Positions 11,761 through 23,349 are shown, counted from the first letter of the stretch. The stretch: DNA of 64,000 nucleotides from Petaurus breviceps papuanus (GCA_028583685.1 JAMXIF010000031.1:5774412-5838411), one strand, 5' to 3'. Program-made: numbers and translations. The notes: generated by a model not told the origin, from the letters alone.

Positions 11761-12351
11761 GGCGGGGGGGGGGGGGAGAGGTTGGGGAAGGTGCAGGGTA
11801 GAAAGGCAAGAGCTGGAGAAGATAGATGGGTGCATATTATGTAAAGGTATGTTAGCTTCCCATTTTCTCTCCCCCTCTTCCCCCCGCCCCCTCTTGCTGA
11901 ACCCAGGCTTCAGCTTCAGTTCCCGGACAACACTCCTGGAGCTGTTCCCAATCACTGCTTGCTTCTGGCCTTGGACAAACCCTGGCCTTGCAGCTAGGGC
12001 CTCACCTCCCTTCTACTTGCACTTGGTTGGCTGGCTCACTGCAGCTGCAGATGGGACACCTATATCTTCTCTCCTGAGCCCAGAAAGGTGGCTCTTTTAT
12101 TTTTGACGTTTATGGCTATTTGGTTTCCTATTTAGTCCCCATCCCAGTAATATAAACCTTCATTTCCCATTTGCAATTTATTATGGGGTGTAAGGTAAAC
12201 ACACACAGACACTTTCTTTGCTCCTTTACAGAGTTTTGGTAAAGGGCAACAAAGCTGACTCCCAAGCAGACTGGGGCTGCACTTGGCACACGAAGTTCAT
12301 ATGTGCTTCTGCAGTTGCCCCCTACTCCAGGATGAGCAGACTTCTCTTTAT

Positions 12352-12533
12352 CTCATCTTTCTAACAATCCTGGAAAGTAGGTACAATTATTAGCACCATG
12401 TTACAATTGAGTTAACTGAGGTAAGCAGAAGGAAGTTAAGTGACTTGCCTAGGGTAACATATTTATTAAGTATCTAGACCCAGATTTGAGCTCAAGTCTT
12501 CCTAACTCTAAGTCCAATAAGTAGTAGTTGCTG
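12352..12533 (-). mobile_element. MIR/CORE-SINE, antisense (copy 1 of a matching pair)
   Basis: Antisense MIR-like SINE: gtaggtacaattattagcac, then gagttaactgaggtaag, aagttaagtgacttgcct and agatttgagctcaagtcttc. It shares many unusual bases with the copy at 15497-15669. Confidence 0.75.
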
Positions 12534-12540
12534 CACTGCA

Positions 12541-13374
12541 AATAACACCTGTAATGTGGGTGCCTTCTGGGTGTCTCTCAGCAGTAATAGGTGAATTGGT
12601 CAGTATTTGGTGTCCTAAAATCTCACTGGATAATTGAAGAAAGGGCTTCAAACTAATGAATTTTTCTTGGGAAAACCATCCCCCTAAAACTGGTTTTTGG
12701 AGGTGATGGTCCTTATTTACAGACTCGAAATGCGTACTTTATTTAATGATGTCAAATTTTATTATCCTTAGGGAACCCAGAGTAATGAGGCAAATTCATT
12801 ATTTGTAGCTGGTGGGCATGATGGGTATGTTTCCTTCATGTGCAGTGGTACTCTGCAATAGGTGGGGTTGGATTGGTGAGCAGAGATACTGCAGACAAGG
12901 ATTCCAGTTAGGATGCTATTAGAGTAGTTTGGCCTAGAAATAATAGGGGCTTGAACTGGGTTAGTACAAAGTTTGGATGGAAAATAAAAGGAAAGATGGA
13001 AAATTTAGGAGAGCTAACGCCAGGAAAGTTTCAGGACTAAGAGCAGAGTATATTTGATAATAGAAGGGATATGGAATCAGAGAAGCTGGCTATTTCCACA
13101 GTAGCATAAGATCCCTGTGGCTAGGGACAGAAGGTGTAGAAGCCCTCTGACATACAGAAAAGAGTAGAATGAGATTAACATGGAGAGAAATGTTGGCAAT
13201 TTTAGGAAAAAGCAATGTGGACCTGACTCTCCAACAAGGAAAAGGGCAAAGGGCTTGTTAATAAACCACATTTATTTTGGAGCAACATGGCTAAAATGCA
13301 AACACATACAGCCCAATACCAAAAAAGAAAAACCTCTCAGACATTTGCTTGTAAATATTTCTTTCCTATGAGAT
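12541..13374. other. No recognised feature
   Basis: No clear repeat or exon; short open frames only. Confidence 0.45.
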
Positions 13375-14140
13375 TTTTGCACTCTTGAGCCCTCCTAGCT
13401 ACTCATTATTGTTCATTGTCCTCCAAGTAAACCCTTTTTAGCAATCATCAGGTGCCTACTATGGTTGGGCATGATGCTAGGTAGTAGAACACAAAGATTT
13501 AAATGACATATATAGTCCTTGCCTTGAAGGAATTTATATTATTCTTGGGGAAGGGGGGAAAGTAGGGAAAGGCAGTATTCACAGAGAAGCATTTCATAGT
13601 AGACCATGATGAGAGAAGAGATTCCCAAAGCACTTGAGTAAATTCTTAGGGTAAAGAAAACACGTTCTGCTAAGATGATCGAGGAACACTTCATGGGTGG
13701 GAGAGGGCAGTGGGAGTGGGGTGGAAGAGGCATGAACACTTAAACTGAGTCTTGAAAAAAAGAGAAAGAAGGGCAGAAAGAAGGAAAGAGTGCATTTTAG
13801 CCTTGGAAAATGGGTCTATATGGATGTACAAAGGTGGTACGCGGTATGTTGAGTTTGGAGGAAAACTAGTAATGCAGTTTGGCTAGAATGGAGAGTTCAC
13901 AAAACAGAGTAACATGATATAAGTCTAGAAGGGTTGCTTGGAGCCACATTTTGAAGGGTATTAAATGCCAGGAAAAGTAGACTATTTTTCATCCTGGAAG
14001 AAATGGGGAGCCTCTTAAAGTGTGTGAGTGACATATTCAGACCTGTGCCTTAGGAGGATTTTCAGGCAACTGTAACAGAAACTGGAGAAGAGGCTGACTA
14101 AAGGTACATGGACAAGTTAGGGCCTGCACGTTTTTTAGGT
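13375..14140 (-). mobile_element. L2-type 3' end in antisense plus adjoining old dispersed repeat
   Basis: The left part (13440-13545) reads as the antisense of an L2 3' end: caggtgcctactatggttgg, then ccttgccttgaaggaattta. The purine-rich DNA to the right (aacttcatgggtggg..., cagtttggctagaatggaga, aatggggagcctcttaaag) matches the sequence that follows such antisense L2 ends at many mammalian loci. Similar stretches occur at 54.5 kb and 60.6 kb in the same orientation. I cannot name the right part with certainty. Confidence 0.5.
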
Positions 14141-14575
14141 AAAAGTTGATAATGATAGTATAAGTGGAGGTAAGGGGATGGATTCAGGAGATCCTACTGA
14201 AGTAGGATCAATAAGATTTTGCAGCTGTTTGCATCAGAAAGGTCCTATTAAGTTTTTCACAACTGGCTTTCTTATGAGCAAATAACCTTGAGAGGTTAGC
14301 TTCTGACAAAATGAGATCAGATTGATCAGGTTTCAGATAATAAACTCATCTGAGGATCCAGGGATCAGCAAAGTGCATTGACTTGGTCAAAACCACAAAT
14401 ATATCAGCACTGGAATTTACACTGAGGGCCTCTGGTATCCCATCTAGAATCCTTTCTTTTAAATTATTTTGTAAATGAACAAAAATCAAATTTATTTTTC
14501 TTCCCTTTCCACTGGGAAAACAAATGAGGAACAAAAAGTCACATAACAAATATGCATAAGCAAGCTAAACAAAAT

Positions 14576-14588
14576 GAGAGAGAGACAT

Positions 14589-14658
<70 letters not shown>
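14576..14658 (+). repeat. (GA)n microsatellite
   Basis: Nearly pure AG/GA dinucleotide run with a few interruptions. Confidence 0.97.
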
Positions 14659-15454
14659 TCAGTCACATTCTGAACCCTGAGTCCATGTCTCTGGCCAGTG
14701 AGGAAGTTGTATGTTCCCGTCAGTGCTCTGGAACCATGGTTGGTCATTGCTTTGGTCAACGTTCAGAAGTCTCAAAGCTGTAGCCCAGTGCTCTATCCCC
14801 TGAATCATACTGTTTTGTAGTATCTACTGTTACACTAAAATGCAGGAGAGTATTAGGTCAAGTCTTCACCTCGTGATGACTGAATTGTACCAGTGATAAT
14901 GAAAAGGCTCACACTGAGGTATAGGTGGGATGGAATGGTATATTTCTGTCTTCTGATCAGTGACTTGGGAAGGTAACTGATGGAGGAAGAGGTGGTTCTT
15001 TGGACTAGAGCTTAAAAAAAAAGACCAGTTGTAACCTTTACCCCCTTCTTTCCTACCTTTTATCACCATTGTAGAATAGGGCTTCCATCCTCCCCTTACA
15101 CTGCTTCGCAGGCTATATGTGGCCTTTCTGTAACTTATTCTTCTCTTCAAGTCTGTCCTTGATATTTATTTTAACCTGATTTCTTTCACCAATATAAAAA
15201 TGTTATATGGGAGGAAACCAGCAAGCAAGCACATCTTATGATTTCCCCTGGGCTGTATACCACGTAAGTATGCTCTTAGTATGGCTTTAGTATGCTCTGT
15301 CTTGGAGAAACTTTTTTTCTTAAATTACACATTTCCTTTGAATTGTATATGCATCTACCATGCACTACAGAGGAGGTGTTTAGTAAATGCTAACTTATTA
15401 TCCAGGTTTAATTAGAGGAGAAGAAAGAATAGAAAAAGCATTTCCATAGTGCCT

Positions 15455-15860
15455 ACATATTCTAGGAACTGTTTCAAGTACTTTTTACAAATATTATCTC
15501 TCCTTTCTAAAGCTTCTGGGAAGTAGGTACAATTATTATCACCATGTTACAATTGAGTTAACTGAAGTAAGCGGAAGGAAGTTAAGTGACTTGCCCAGGA
15601 TAACATATTTTTTAAGTATCTGGGTTGAGATTTGAGCTCAAGTCTTCTTAACTCTAAGTCCAATTCTCTTTTTTTTTTGGAGGGCAATTGGGGTTAAATG
15701 ACTTGCCCAAGGTCACAGGGCTAATTTTTTTGTGTTAAGTGTCTGAGGCTGGATTTGAACTCAGGTCCTCCTGACTCCATGTCCAGTGCTCTATTCACTG
15801 TGCTGCCTAGCCTACCCATCTAAGTCCAATTCTCTCTCTGCTTGGCCCCCTGGCTACCTT
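15455..15860 (-). mobile_element. MIR/CORE-SINE, antisense (copy 2), split by a SINE
   Basis: Antisense MIR-like repeat: gtaggtacaattattatcac, then gagttaactgaagtaag and agatttgagctcaagtcttc. It is cut at 15669/15820 by a younger SINE with a 16-bp target-site duplication. See 12352-12533 for the closely matching copy. Confidence 0.75.
15670..15819 (-). mobile_element. tRNA-derived SINE with 16-bp target-site duplication
   Basis: Antisense SINE1/WSINE1 type: T-rich tail, caattggggttaaatgactt, tttgaactcaggtcctcctg and the tRNA-like head gctctattcactgtgctgcc. The duplication ctaagtccaattctct is exact at 15654-15669 and 15820-15835, so both ends are defined. Inserted into an older MIR. Confidence 0.92.
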
Positions 15861-15869
15861 ATAGATGCA

Positions 15870-16060
15870 GAATGAGGTAGTGGATAGAAAGCCTACCTTG
15901 GAGTAAGGAACTTTGGGGATCAAGTTCCATCTCTGACACTGTGTACTGTCTGTAGGACTCTGGGCATGTCACTTAATCTCTCAGTGCTATTGACAATTTT
16001 CTACAGCTATGGGTACTAAAGAGCATTGATGGGAGTGTCCTCATCCAATATAGATACCAG
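15870..16060 (+). mobile_element. tRNA-headed SINE with 'ggcaactctctaagact' type body
   Basis: Head gtagtggatagaaagcctac and gatcaagttccatctctgac, then gtcacttaatctctcagtgc and a decayed body. It resembles the better-kept copy at 52690-52950. Family name uncertain. Confidence 0.55.
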
Positions 16061-16269
16061 CCTACCATGATGAAATCTTCAAAACTCAAAGTAAAACAAA
16101 GCAAAAACCTAACGGTACTCAACACCACAGTTCCACTTGACTGCAAATAGATCTCTTAGAGGAATTTTTGTTAATAATTCCTTTTCCAAATTGTGTAGAT
16201 ATCTGTATAGACATTGTCTAGCTTTTCGTTTGTCTCTATATACTTAGGATCATATGATTTATAGCTAAG

Positions 16270-16600
16270 TGGAAACATAGATTAAAATTTAACCCCCTCA
16301 TTCTACAGATAAAGAAACTGAGGCTAAGGGGGTGTCCAGGTGGCACAGTGAGTAAGAGCACCAGCCCCAGTGTTGGGAGACCCGGGATTGGTTCTGGCCT
16401 CAGATACTTGGCACCCACACAGAATAACTGGCCATGTAACCTTGCACGAGTTACTTAACCCCAATTGCTTAAAAAAAAAAAACTGAGGCTAAAGGAAGAT
16501 AAATTACTTCTTCCCCATCACAGAGGTAGTAGCAGTAAATAGCAATCTGGACTTCAAACCTAGGTCCTCTGACTTCAGTTTTAATGTTCTTTCCATTAAA
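16270..16600 (-). mobile_element. MIR/CORE-SINE, antisense, split by a SINE
   Basis: Left part up to 16327 ends gataaagaaactgaggctaa; right part resumes with the same bases and continues cttcaaacctaggtcctctg. A plus-strand SINE lies between. Confidence 0.75.
16328..16479 (+). mobile_element. tRNA-derived SINE with 13-bp target-site duplication
   Basis: SINE1/WSINE1 type: aggtggcacagtgagtaag, ggcctcagatacttggcacc, aactggccatgtaacctt and an A tail. The duplication aaactgaggctaa is exact at 16315-16327 and 16480-16492, inside the CORE block of an older MIR. Confidence 0.92.
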
Positions 16601-18250
16601 AAAATTTGCCTTTAGCCATACCTTTTATTTTTTCTTCTGAACCATTTCAGGTATATAATATGTATAAACATCCATTTGGACATAGCTTTCAATTATTTTC
16701 CTGTCTTACCCCTAAAAACAATTTTATGACTGAGACAAAATTGCAAAACAAACCTGGGTTAGACATCCCATTATCTCTTTCTTCCTTGTCTTCTGGCCCC
16801 AAAGACACCTATTCTTGTGCATCTTCCCCAATTGCAACCTTGACTCTGTTCTCCCACTTTTCCTATATATTAACTGATAACTAAACTTTACAGTTGAATA
16901 AGCATGAAATCTTTGAGAAATATGTATATTTTAAAAGAGGTCTCTAAAAATTTTAAGGACCCTCCAAAATTATGCAATAATAATAAGATTATTATAGAAG
17001 GGATACACCTGACTTTCTGCAAACCTTGCTACACTAGCAAACATTCCCCCTATCTGTGAGTGTGATGATCCTGCTATTGGGTGGGTAAATACAGGAACTC
17101 ATTAAAATAGATAAAATAAATTAAAACCAATTAATTAAAAATTAAAAGACATATTTGAATATATTAAATGCCTGTTGAATATTTCACTTTGTATGTTATC
17201 CTGTATACAAAACATCAGTTCAACATGGAAAGAATAAAATTTTCAGCTGTTTTATTTCCTTAAGGTATTTATGTTTGCCCTGTATTTGGTTTTCTGGCTA
17301 GTTGGCCCTACCTCTGTTTATCCTCTAGTGATCACTCCTCCCTCTCAACCTCTAAACCTCTAAATCTATATCATAGATTATCTGCACCACTCATTCAGCA
17401 TTTATCACTGTCTACCTTGATTTATCAGTTACCTTTTCTACATGGGCAGGTGAAGTAAATATACTGTAATGTGACTGCTTTTTAACCGGCATGACAGAAC
17501 ACATCCATCCAAATGCGTATAGGGAATTCCTTTGGAAGGCCATATACTTATTGCAATAATGCCATCATTGGCCAAAACTTACCTGAAATTGCCAATTTGG
17601 AATTGTTTTGGGAGTCTGTGGCATGCTATTTTTCTTAGTGGTGTGCAATCCTTATTCTTTAAGGGGAGATTGTTAGTTTTTGGAAATACTCATATTTTTA
17701 GCATTATGTAAGGTGGCTAAAGCCATTTAGTGGAGGGGTTAAAAAACAAAAGAACATTAAATCCCACTAAGATATGACATAACAAATAGAAAGCTTCTCT
17801 TCTGTATCTCACCACTTGTTGAATAAAGCTATTCCAAAAGAGAAGCTACAAAATGATTTTTAGTAATAGTGTTCTCCTTAAGCTAAGTGCACAGCCTCCC
17901 AGAGTGATTGCTTTAAAGAGAAAATCATAGTTACATTGAATGTGAGACGGAGACAGCTTGATTACCCATTGCATCTTCTTCACCAGATTTGGCTTCACTA
18001 GAATTTTAACTCTTGAAAGGGAGCCTGCTGTAGCAAATAGTAAGTCAGATTAGTAAAGGCATCTTGGAAGAAATGGCTATTAAGTTGGGATTAAAAGGAC
18101 AGGAATCCTTGAGAGCTAAACTGAAAGGTTAATAGAACCTGTAAAAGGGTGGTGACTTTGGGAACAAAGAGGATGGGATACATATGAGAGAGAAATTATG
18201 GAGGCAGTATCCATAAGGCTTGAATACAGAAGATAAAGGAGAGGGGAGAG
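16601..18250. other. No recognised feature
   Basis: AT-rich DNA, very A/T-rich around 17.1 kb. Short open frames without family motifs. No repeat called with confidence. Confidence 0.5.
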
Positions 18251-18257
18251 AGGAGAG

Positions 18258-18302
<45 letters not shown>
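18258..18302 (+). repeat. (GA)n microsatellite
   Basis: Pure GA dinucleotide run. The open frames across it on both strands are artefacts of the repeat. Confidence 0.97.
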
Positions 18303-18305
<3 letters not shown>

Positions 18306-18379
18306 AAAGGTTTTGAACATGAGAGAATGGATGATTGGTGGTCCATGTTATCTCAGATCTCTAGGGGTTTGTGTAAGGG

Positions 18380-18490
18380 TACTCTTCCCGCCTATGCCCT
18401 ATTCAGCATTTTGATCAGCTACTTGGATGAAGATCTAGAAGATATGCTTGTCAAATTCTCCAGCAACACAAAGCTGGAAGGGGCCACTAT
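18380..18490 (+). pseudogene. CR1/L3 LINE reverse-transcriptase fragment
   Basis: Translates as LFSILISYLDEDLEDMLVKF followed by SSNTKLEG, which lines up with the RT motif of CR1/L3-type LINEs (LFNIFINDLDEG... KFADDTKLGG). The catalytic FADD motif is degraded to FSSN. A short island of an old LINE. Confidence 0.7.
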
Positions 18491-18554
18491 TATATTAGAT
18501 AATAATAGCTGACACAGGTGAATAGCTGTGAATAAAATCACAGGGCAGGCCCCA

Positions 18555-18800
18555 GAGTTGACATTTATATAGTGCTTTAAGTGCTTGGCTAAGAGTTTTC
18601 CCACACATTACTCTCTTGATTCTCATAACAATCCTGCCTTGTGTGTTATTGTTATTGTATTTTTTTTTTTTACAAAAAAGAACCAAGACTTAGGAAGATA
18701 TGTGACTTACCCATGGTCTCACATATGAGAAACGATGGGAACCTAGTTATTCCTCCTTTCAAGTGCAGTATCCTATCCTCTTTATCCTATTGACTATCAC
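18555..18800 (-). mobile_element. MIR, antisense
   Basis: Antisense MIR tail (gacatttatatagtgcttta, ctcataacaatcctgccttg) followed by an A/T-rich stretch and aagatatgtgacttacccat. Confidence 0.7.
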
Positions 18801-19084
18801 TGAATGAAATCACAAGATGATAATTTCAGCCCATTTTTTCAACCTATCAAAGCATTTTTTGAATTTTGATTCTAACTTGTTAGAATTTTACATGAACAAA
18901 TGTTAAACACTAAAAAATCCACTACTACATAAAAAAGTATACTATGGGAGAAATCTGGGGTAATTACAGTACAGGTAGGGATGGAACACCCCAAACCCAA
19001 GGTATCAGGATAATGAAGGGTCTGCAAAGTATGTATGTGACCTAGAGAATACCCAAATTAGTCATGATAGCTGTCATCAGAGAA

Positions 19085-19282
19085 AGCAATGCAATATGCT
19101 GGAAAGAATGAAGTATTTGGAAACAGGGGACCTGGGCTTGAGCCTTATCTCTAACACCCACAAGTCTTGTGACTTCCTACAAAACACTAACCATCTCTGA
19201 GCTTCACTTTCCTTATTTTTCAAATGAAGGAACTGGACTAGAGGGTCTCTTTTTCCTCTTGCTCTAAATTTATGATCCTGTG
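19085..19282 (+). mobile_element. MIR/CORE-SINE with L3-like tail
   Basis: Head ggggacctgggcttgagcct, CORE-like ttccttatttttcaaatgaa and tail ctggactagagggtctcttt. Confidence 0.7.
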
Positions 19283-19326
19283 AATTATGTGAAGAGGTAT
19301 CATGTGAAAGAAGAATTAGATGTATA

Positions 19327-19489
19327 CATGGACCTTAGGACTAGAGGGGACTTCAGAGAGTACTTGGTCTAACTACCTCTTTCTACAGATGAAGAATCTG
19401 ATTATTCACAGAAATGAAGTAATTTTCCCAAGGTCACACAATAGTAAGTAACACAGGCAAGACTTGAAACCAGAGCCTCTGACCTCCAA
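19327..19489 (-). mobile_element. MIR/CORE-SINE, antisense
   Basis: Starts with the antisense tail ggactagaggggacttcaga, then ttctacagatgaagaatctg, and ends gaaaccagagcctctgacct. It faces the plus-strand copy at 19085-19282, tail to tail. Confidence 0.75.
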
Positions 19490-19559
19490 AAAAGTAGCCT
19501 CTACAAGAAAAGACAGTTTTCTTGGTTGGTGGAGTTGTCTTCTTTCCTAAACAAGGGGA

Positions 19560-20180
19560 AAATGCTCTTCGTACAATATTCCATCTCTTGTCTTGGTGTC
19601 TTTTCCCAGGTTGTGCCCCAGGCCTGGAGAACTCTCCCTCCTTCATCTTGTAACTCCTACTTCACTTCTAGACTCTGCTTAAGCACTTCCTTCTAGAGCA
19701 GGAATTCCTAATCTTTATTATATAATGGTTCCCTTTAGCAGTCTGGTAAAATTTCTGGACCCCTCCTCACAATAAGGTTTTAAAATATAGATATAATATT
19801 AAATTATATACAATAAATTATATATATATATATGTACCTGACACAGAGGATTCCAAAGCAAATGAATTATACTAAAATGCAATTATTAAAATATTTTATA
19901 GTAGCAATACATGGACACCAGGTCAGAGAAACTTTGTTTAGGCCTTTCCACAGGTATCTGTATTTATCTGCACAAAATATGTGTATATATGTGTCTGTAT
20001 ATTCATATACATGTATGTGTGCATGTATCCTGTCTTGACGCATCTGTAAACACATTATCTCCTCCAAATAGAATATAAGCATCCTGAAGACAGAGACTAT
20101 GTAGCTCTTTAATTGTATCCTCAGTACTTAGCACAGTTCTTGGCACACGGTAGCACCTAAAAAAAGGTTGCTAATTGATA
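19560..20180 (+). mobile_element. L2 LINE 3' region, interrupted
   Basis: Left block 19560-19690 (ccaggcctggagaactctcc, cttaagcacttccttct) and right block 20055-20180 (gaatataagcatcctgaaga, agcacagttcttggcacacg) together give an L2 3' part. A DNA-transposon-like element and a TA repeat sit in between. Confidence 0.6.
19697..19915 (+). mobile_element. Old DNA-transposon-like repeat (copy 1 of 3)
   Basis: Shares gcaggaattcctaatcttta, tagcagtctggtaaaa, and aattattaaaatattttata with copies at 23790 and 43218. The family is known across mammals with inverted ends reading roughly gggttcttaac; I believe it is hAT-like but the name is not certain. The middle holds a (TA)n run (19819-19834). Confidence 0.5.
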
Positions 20181-20574
20181 AGAAAATGATACTAAGATCA
20201 AGGCACAGATTGTAAATTTTTCTATTGCTCAGTTGTTCCCCATAGCACACAGTAAAATTCTAGACTCATAAGTGTTTACCAAACAGCTGTTTGATCAGTG
20301 GGCTTTGGAGAAAAATTTGGTCCCACACAAATAGCAAATTGTTAAAATAAACAAATAAACAAAATCTACATACAACTTAGACTTTCTGTCAAGTTGCAGA
20401 GAACAAAACTAGAGTGACTCAGTAGAAATTAAATGGAGGGGTGAATTTTGGCCCACTATTAGGAACACAATCAGAAAATAGCAGTGTAATAGAAAGTCTT
20501 ATTAGGTAATGAGATCCCTATCTCTGGAAGCGTTCAGAGAACAGATAAGTAACCAGTGATGAATGATGTCATAA

Positions 20575-20640
20575 AAGGATTAATTGATTAATTAATATAA
20601 TTGATGTTATAAATTAATTAATTAATGTTATAAAAAAATA
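20575..20640. repeat. AT-rich palindromic low-complexity stretch
   Basis: Repeated ttaattaa units around an internal duplication of the attaatgttataaa type. Confidence 0.8.
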
Positions 20641-20741
20641 AATGGATTGTGCAACAGGTTGAGTAAGATGATCTTTAATATCCCTTCAAGATCTAAGACT
20701 TTAGGCTTTTTTACATAGAACCATTATATATTATTGCAACT

Positions 20742-20960
20742 GGTGCTATGGAAAGGGTGCTGAATTTAAATTCAAGGGACCCTGATTTTAATCCTGCTTC
20801 TGACATTTATTACTTGTGTGGCCTTAGCCCCATCATCTAACTTCTTCAAATCAAAATTTCCAAATCTCAAAAAAAAAAAATTTCCAAATCTCTAAAATGA
20901 CAGTTTGAATCAGATGACCTCTATGGTCCCTTCCAGTTCTAAATCTAAGTTTCTATGATT
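20742..20960 (+). mobile_element. MIR/CORE-SINE with a small internal duplication
   Basis: Tail gatgacctctatggtccctt and ccagttctaaatct. The motif atttccaaatctc occurs twice (20859-20871 and 20880-20892) around an A run, in place of the single CORE block. Confidence 0.75.
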
Positions 20961-20999
20961 TAAGGTAACAGATTTTTTGTGGAAGGTACCTTTTAAAAA

Positions 21000-21814
21000 T
21001 AAATAGTAACAACAGCAAAAGGGCTCAACTCTGCTTCCTCCTCAGCATTTCCTAAAGTATTCGTGTATGCAAAATACTTAATAAATGGATCCCCTCTGCC
21101 AGGCTGTGAAGAGAGAGGGAAACCTAGAAGATGGCTGTCCTACCACCTTGGTATGACACATATATGATACATGTATTATACGTGGAGGCAGGAGGCTGCC
21201 TTTTATATTTTTGCTTAAACCCTTTAATTGGGTGACTGTAGGCATGCCACTTTCCTTCCAATAAATCTAGTTCTTTATCTAGAAAACAGCAATAGTAATC
21301 TTTATACATTCTATACACTACAAACCTTTTGTGATAAGCAAAGTAATGTGTAAGCCCTAAAGTGCTATGCACACCTGGGTACTGTTGTAGTCCTTTTCCT
21401 GGCCACGGATTATAGAGAGACCCCCAGCCACTTATGTCCCAAACGTTTGTCTTCGGTCAAAAGGGAGATCAGGTGGGAGATGTGAGATTATTTCATTCAA
21501 ATTCACCCTCACGTACAGTTATTTAAACAACCACGACCACTTAAAATTACCTACTCTGTTGAGGGTAGAACAATAACATCTCCGCTATTTAGGAAAGAGA
21601 GCTGGTAACCATTTAGAGAACATAACCATAAACTCAAACAAAATCCCCTTGGAGCCCTTTTGTGCTAAAAGTTCCCCAGAGCAATGGTGCCAAACTCAAA
21701 TAGAAACAGGGGCCACTAAATTGTACATAAGGCTCCCAGCAACTGCACATTGACTTAGAAAACCCCACATTAACATGATTTGTATTTTATTCTATAGTTT
21801 TTTTACTGTTTGTT
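21000..21814. other. No recognised feature
   Basis: Includes a short stretch with more CpGs than its surroundings (21405-21600, e.g. acgtttgtcttcggtca). No exon or known repeat identified. Confidence 0.45.
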
Positions 21815-22050
21815 TTTTAGGACACCCAGGTAGGAAGTAGATAGAATTCCAGAAAGAATTCTCTTTCTGAATTCAACTCTGGCCTCAGACATTTAATAGC
21901 TGTAGTGTGTTAACCTTGTTTGCCTCAGTTTCCTCATCTATAAAATGAGTTGGAGAAGGAAATGGTAAACTACTCCAATATTTTCACCAAGAAAATCCCA
22001 AATGGGGTCAAGAAGAAACGGACACAAATGAAATGATCGAAAACAGAAAA
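21815..22050 (+). mobile_element. RTE/BovB-tailed tRNA SINE (MAR1 type)
   Basis: Decayed tRNA-like head, then ctcagtttcctcatctataa and the RTE-like tail aactactccaatattttcac, aaaatcccaaatggggtcaa. Confidence 0.8.
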
Positions 22051-22368
22051 ATTTTAAGTTTTGTTAATTTTCATAATTAACTTTTAATCTGGTACTGGCA
22101 GCACTCAGAAGTGTTGTTGGCTGCATCATGGGGACCCCTTGTTTAATGTTGCTACTCTAGAACTTTGGTCTGACATTTGCTCCAACATCTTAAAAATTTG
22201 TGGAGTATCAACCAGAACAAAAGTAAAAACTATGAGTAAGAGATAGAGTTGCCTGAGAACGCTTTAGGGAAGAGAAAGGACAAGCTTCAAAGATAGAGAG
22301 GAATTTGTATAGAAAGATGAGGGAGAGGCCAATTCAGGTACACATGATCTAAGAGTTTCCTTCCTCCT

Positions 22369-22606
22369 TTGTTGTTCAGTTGTGTCCAACTCCTCATGAC
22401 CCCTTTTGGGATTTTCTTGGCAAAGATACTGGAGCAGTTTGCCATTTTCTTCTCCAGCTCATTTTACAGATGAGGAAACTGAGGCAAACAGAGTGAAGTG
22501 ACTTGCCCAGAGTCACATGGTTCACGAGTGTCTGAAGCCAGCTTTGAACTCAGGAAGATAAGTCTTCTTGACTCCAGGCCCAGCACTGTGCCACTTTGCT
22601 TCCCAC
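22369..22606 (-). mobile_element. RTE/BovB-tailed tRNA SINE (MAR1 type), antisense
   Basis: Starts ttgttgttcagttgtgtcca, continues gattttcttggcaaagatac, cattttacagatgaggaaac, and ends at the antisense head ggcccagcactgtgccactt. Near full length. Confidence 0.88.
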
Positions 22607-22619
22607 CAGCTTTTTCCCC

Positions 22620-23155
22620 CTCTGATCATGGGATCCAGGTGAGACTAATCACCCAATCTTAGAGACTTCTGTAAGTTGTCACCAAAACAACATTCCAGCA
22701 ATCTTTTCAAAATGTATGAGTTGGGGAGTGTGCTGACTGGCTAGACAGGAATAGATCCACCTGCTTGTGTGTGAGCATTTAATCTTTAATTCAAGGTTGT
22801 GCTGGCCAGCAGCCTTTGTCATCTGCACACAAGAGGGCTCTATGTGAGTACAGTTACGTTAAGGAGCATTGTGCCCAAACATGGGAGGTGTGCTGTCATC
22901 TTCCTTCTCCTTGGCTAGACCTGAGAGAAACTGGCAAATAGATGAGCTTCTCTATGTATGTAACATTTTTGCCCATGAATTTTTTTTCCCTTTGCTGTTC
23001 CCCCTCCCATTAACCCCAGATCCTCCTATATACCCATAGAAACCCCAATCCTACAACTTGTGATGCCCCTGTACTCCAGAATTATACATCCAAAGAAACT
23101 CAAGATGAAGTGGTGGAAAAATTAAAAAAAAAAAAACCAACCTCTGGATAAAAGC
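22620..23155. other. No recognised feature
   Basis: No repeat or exon recognised. Confidence 0.45.
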
Positions 23156-23159
23156 CAAA

Positions 23160-23255
23160 ATATTTAGTCCAATCTCTTCTACTTAGTTTTCTTCACCCCT
23201 AAAATGAAAAGAGAGGTGATTTCTGAGCTCCTTTTCCAGTCTCTTGATCCTAATT
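23160..23255 (+). mobile_element. MIR/CORE-SINE tail
   Basis: cttcacccctaaaatgaaaa and gtgatttctgagctcctttt match the CORE and L3-like tail in decayed form. Confidence 0.5.
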
Positions 23256-23349
23256 CATTATCCCTTCATCATCTGCCTACCCAAGGGCATGTTGGAACCT
23301 GCTCATACTGAAAAATCAGTTGTTCAATTAAAAAAAAAAACATTTGTTT

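Noticed and set aside
14565-14783. Arg/Glu- and Ser/Leu-rich frames
   Set aside because: Translation of a GA microsatellite.
15670-16479. tRNA gene-like A and B boxes
   Set aside because: They belong to SINE heads with target-site duplications and A-rich tails, not to tRNA genes.
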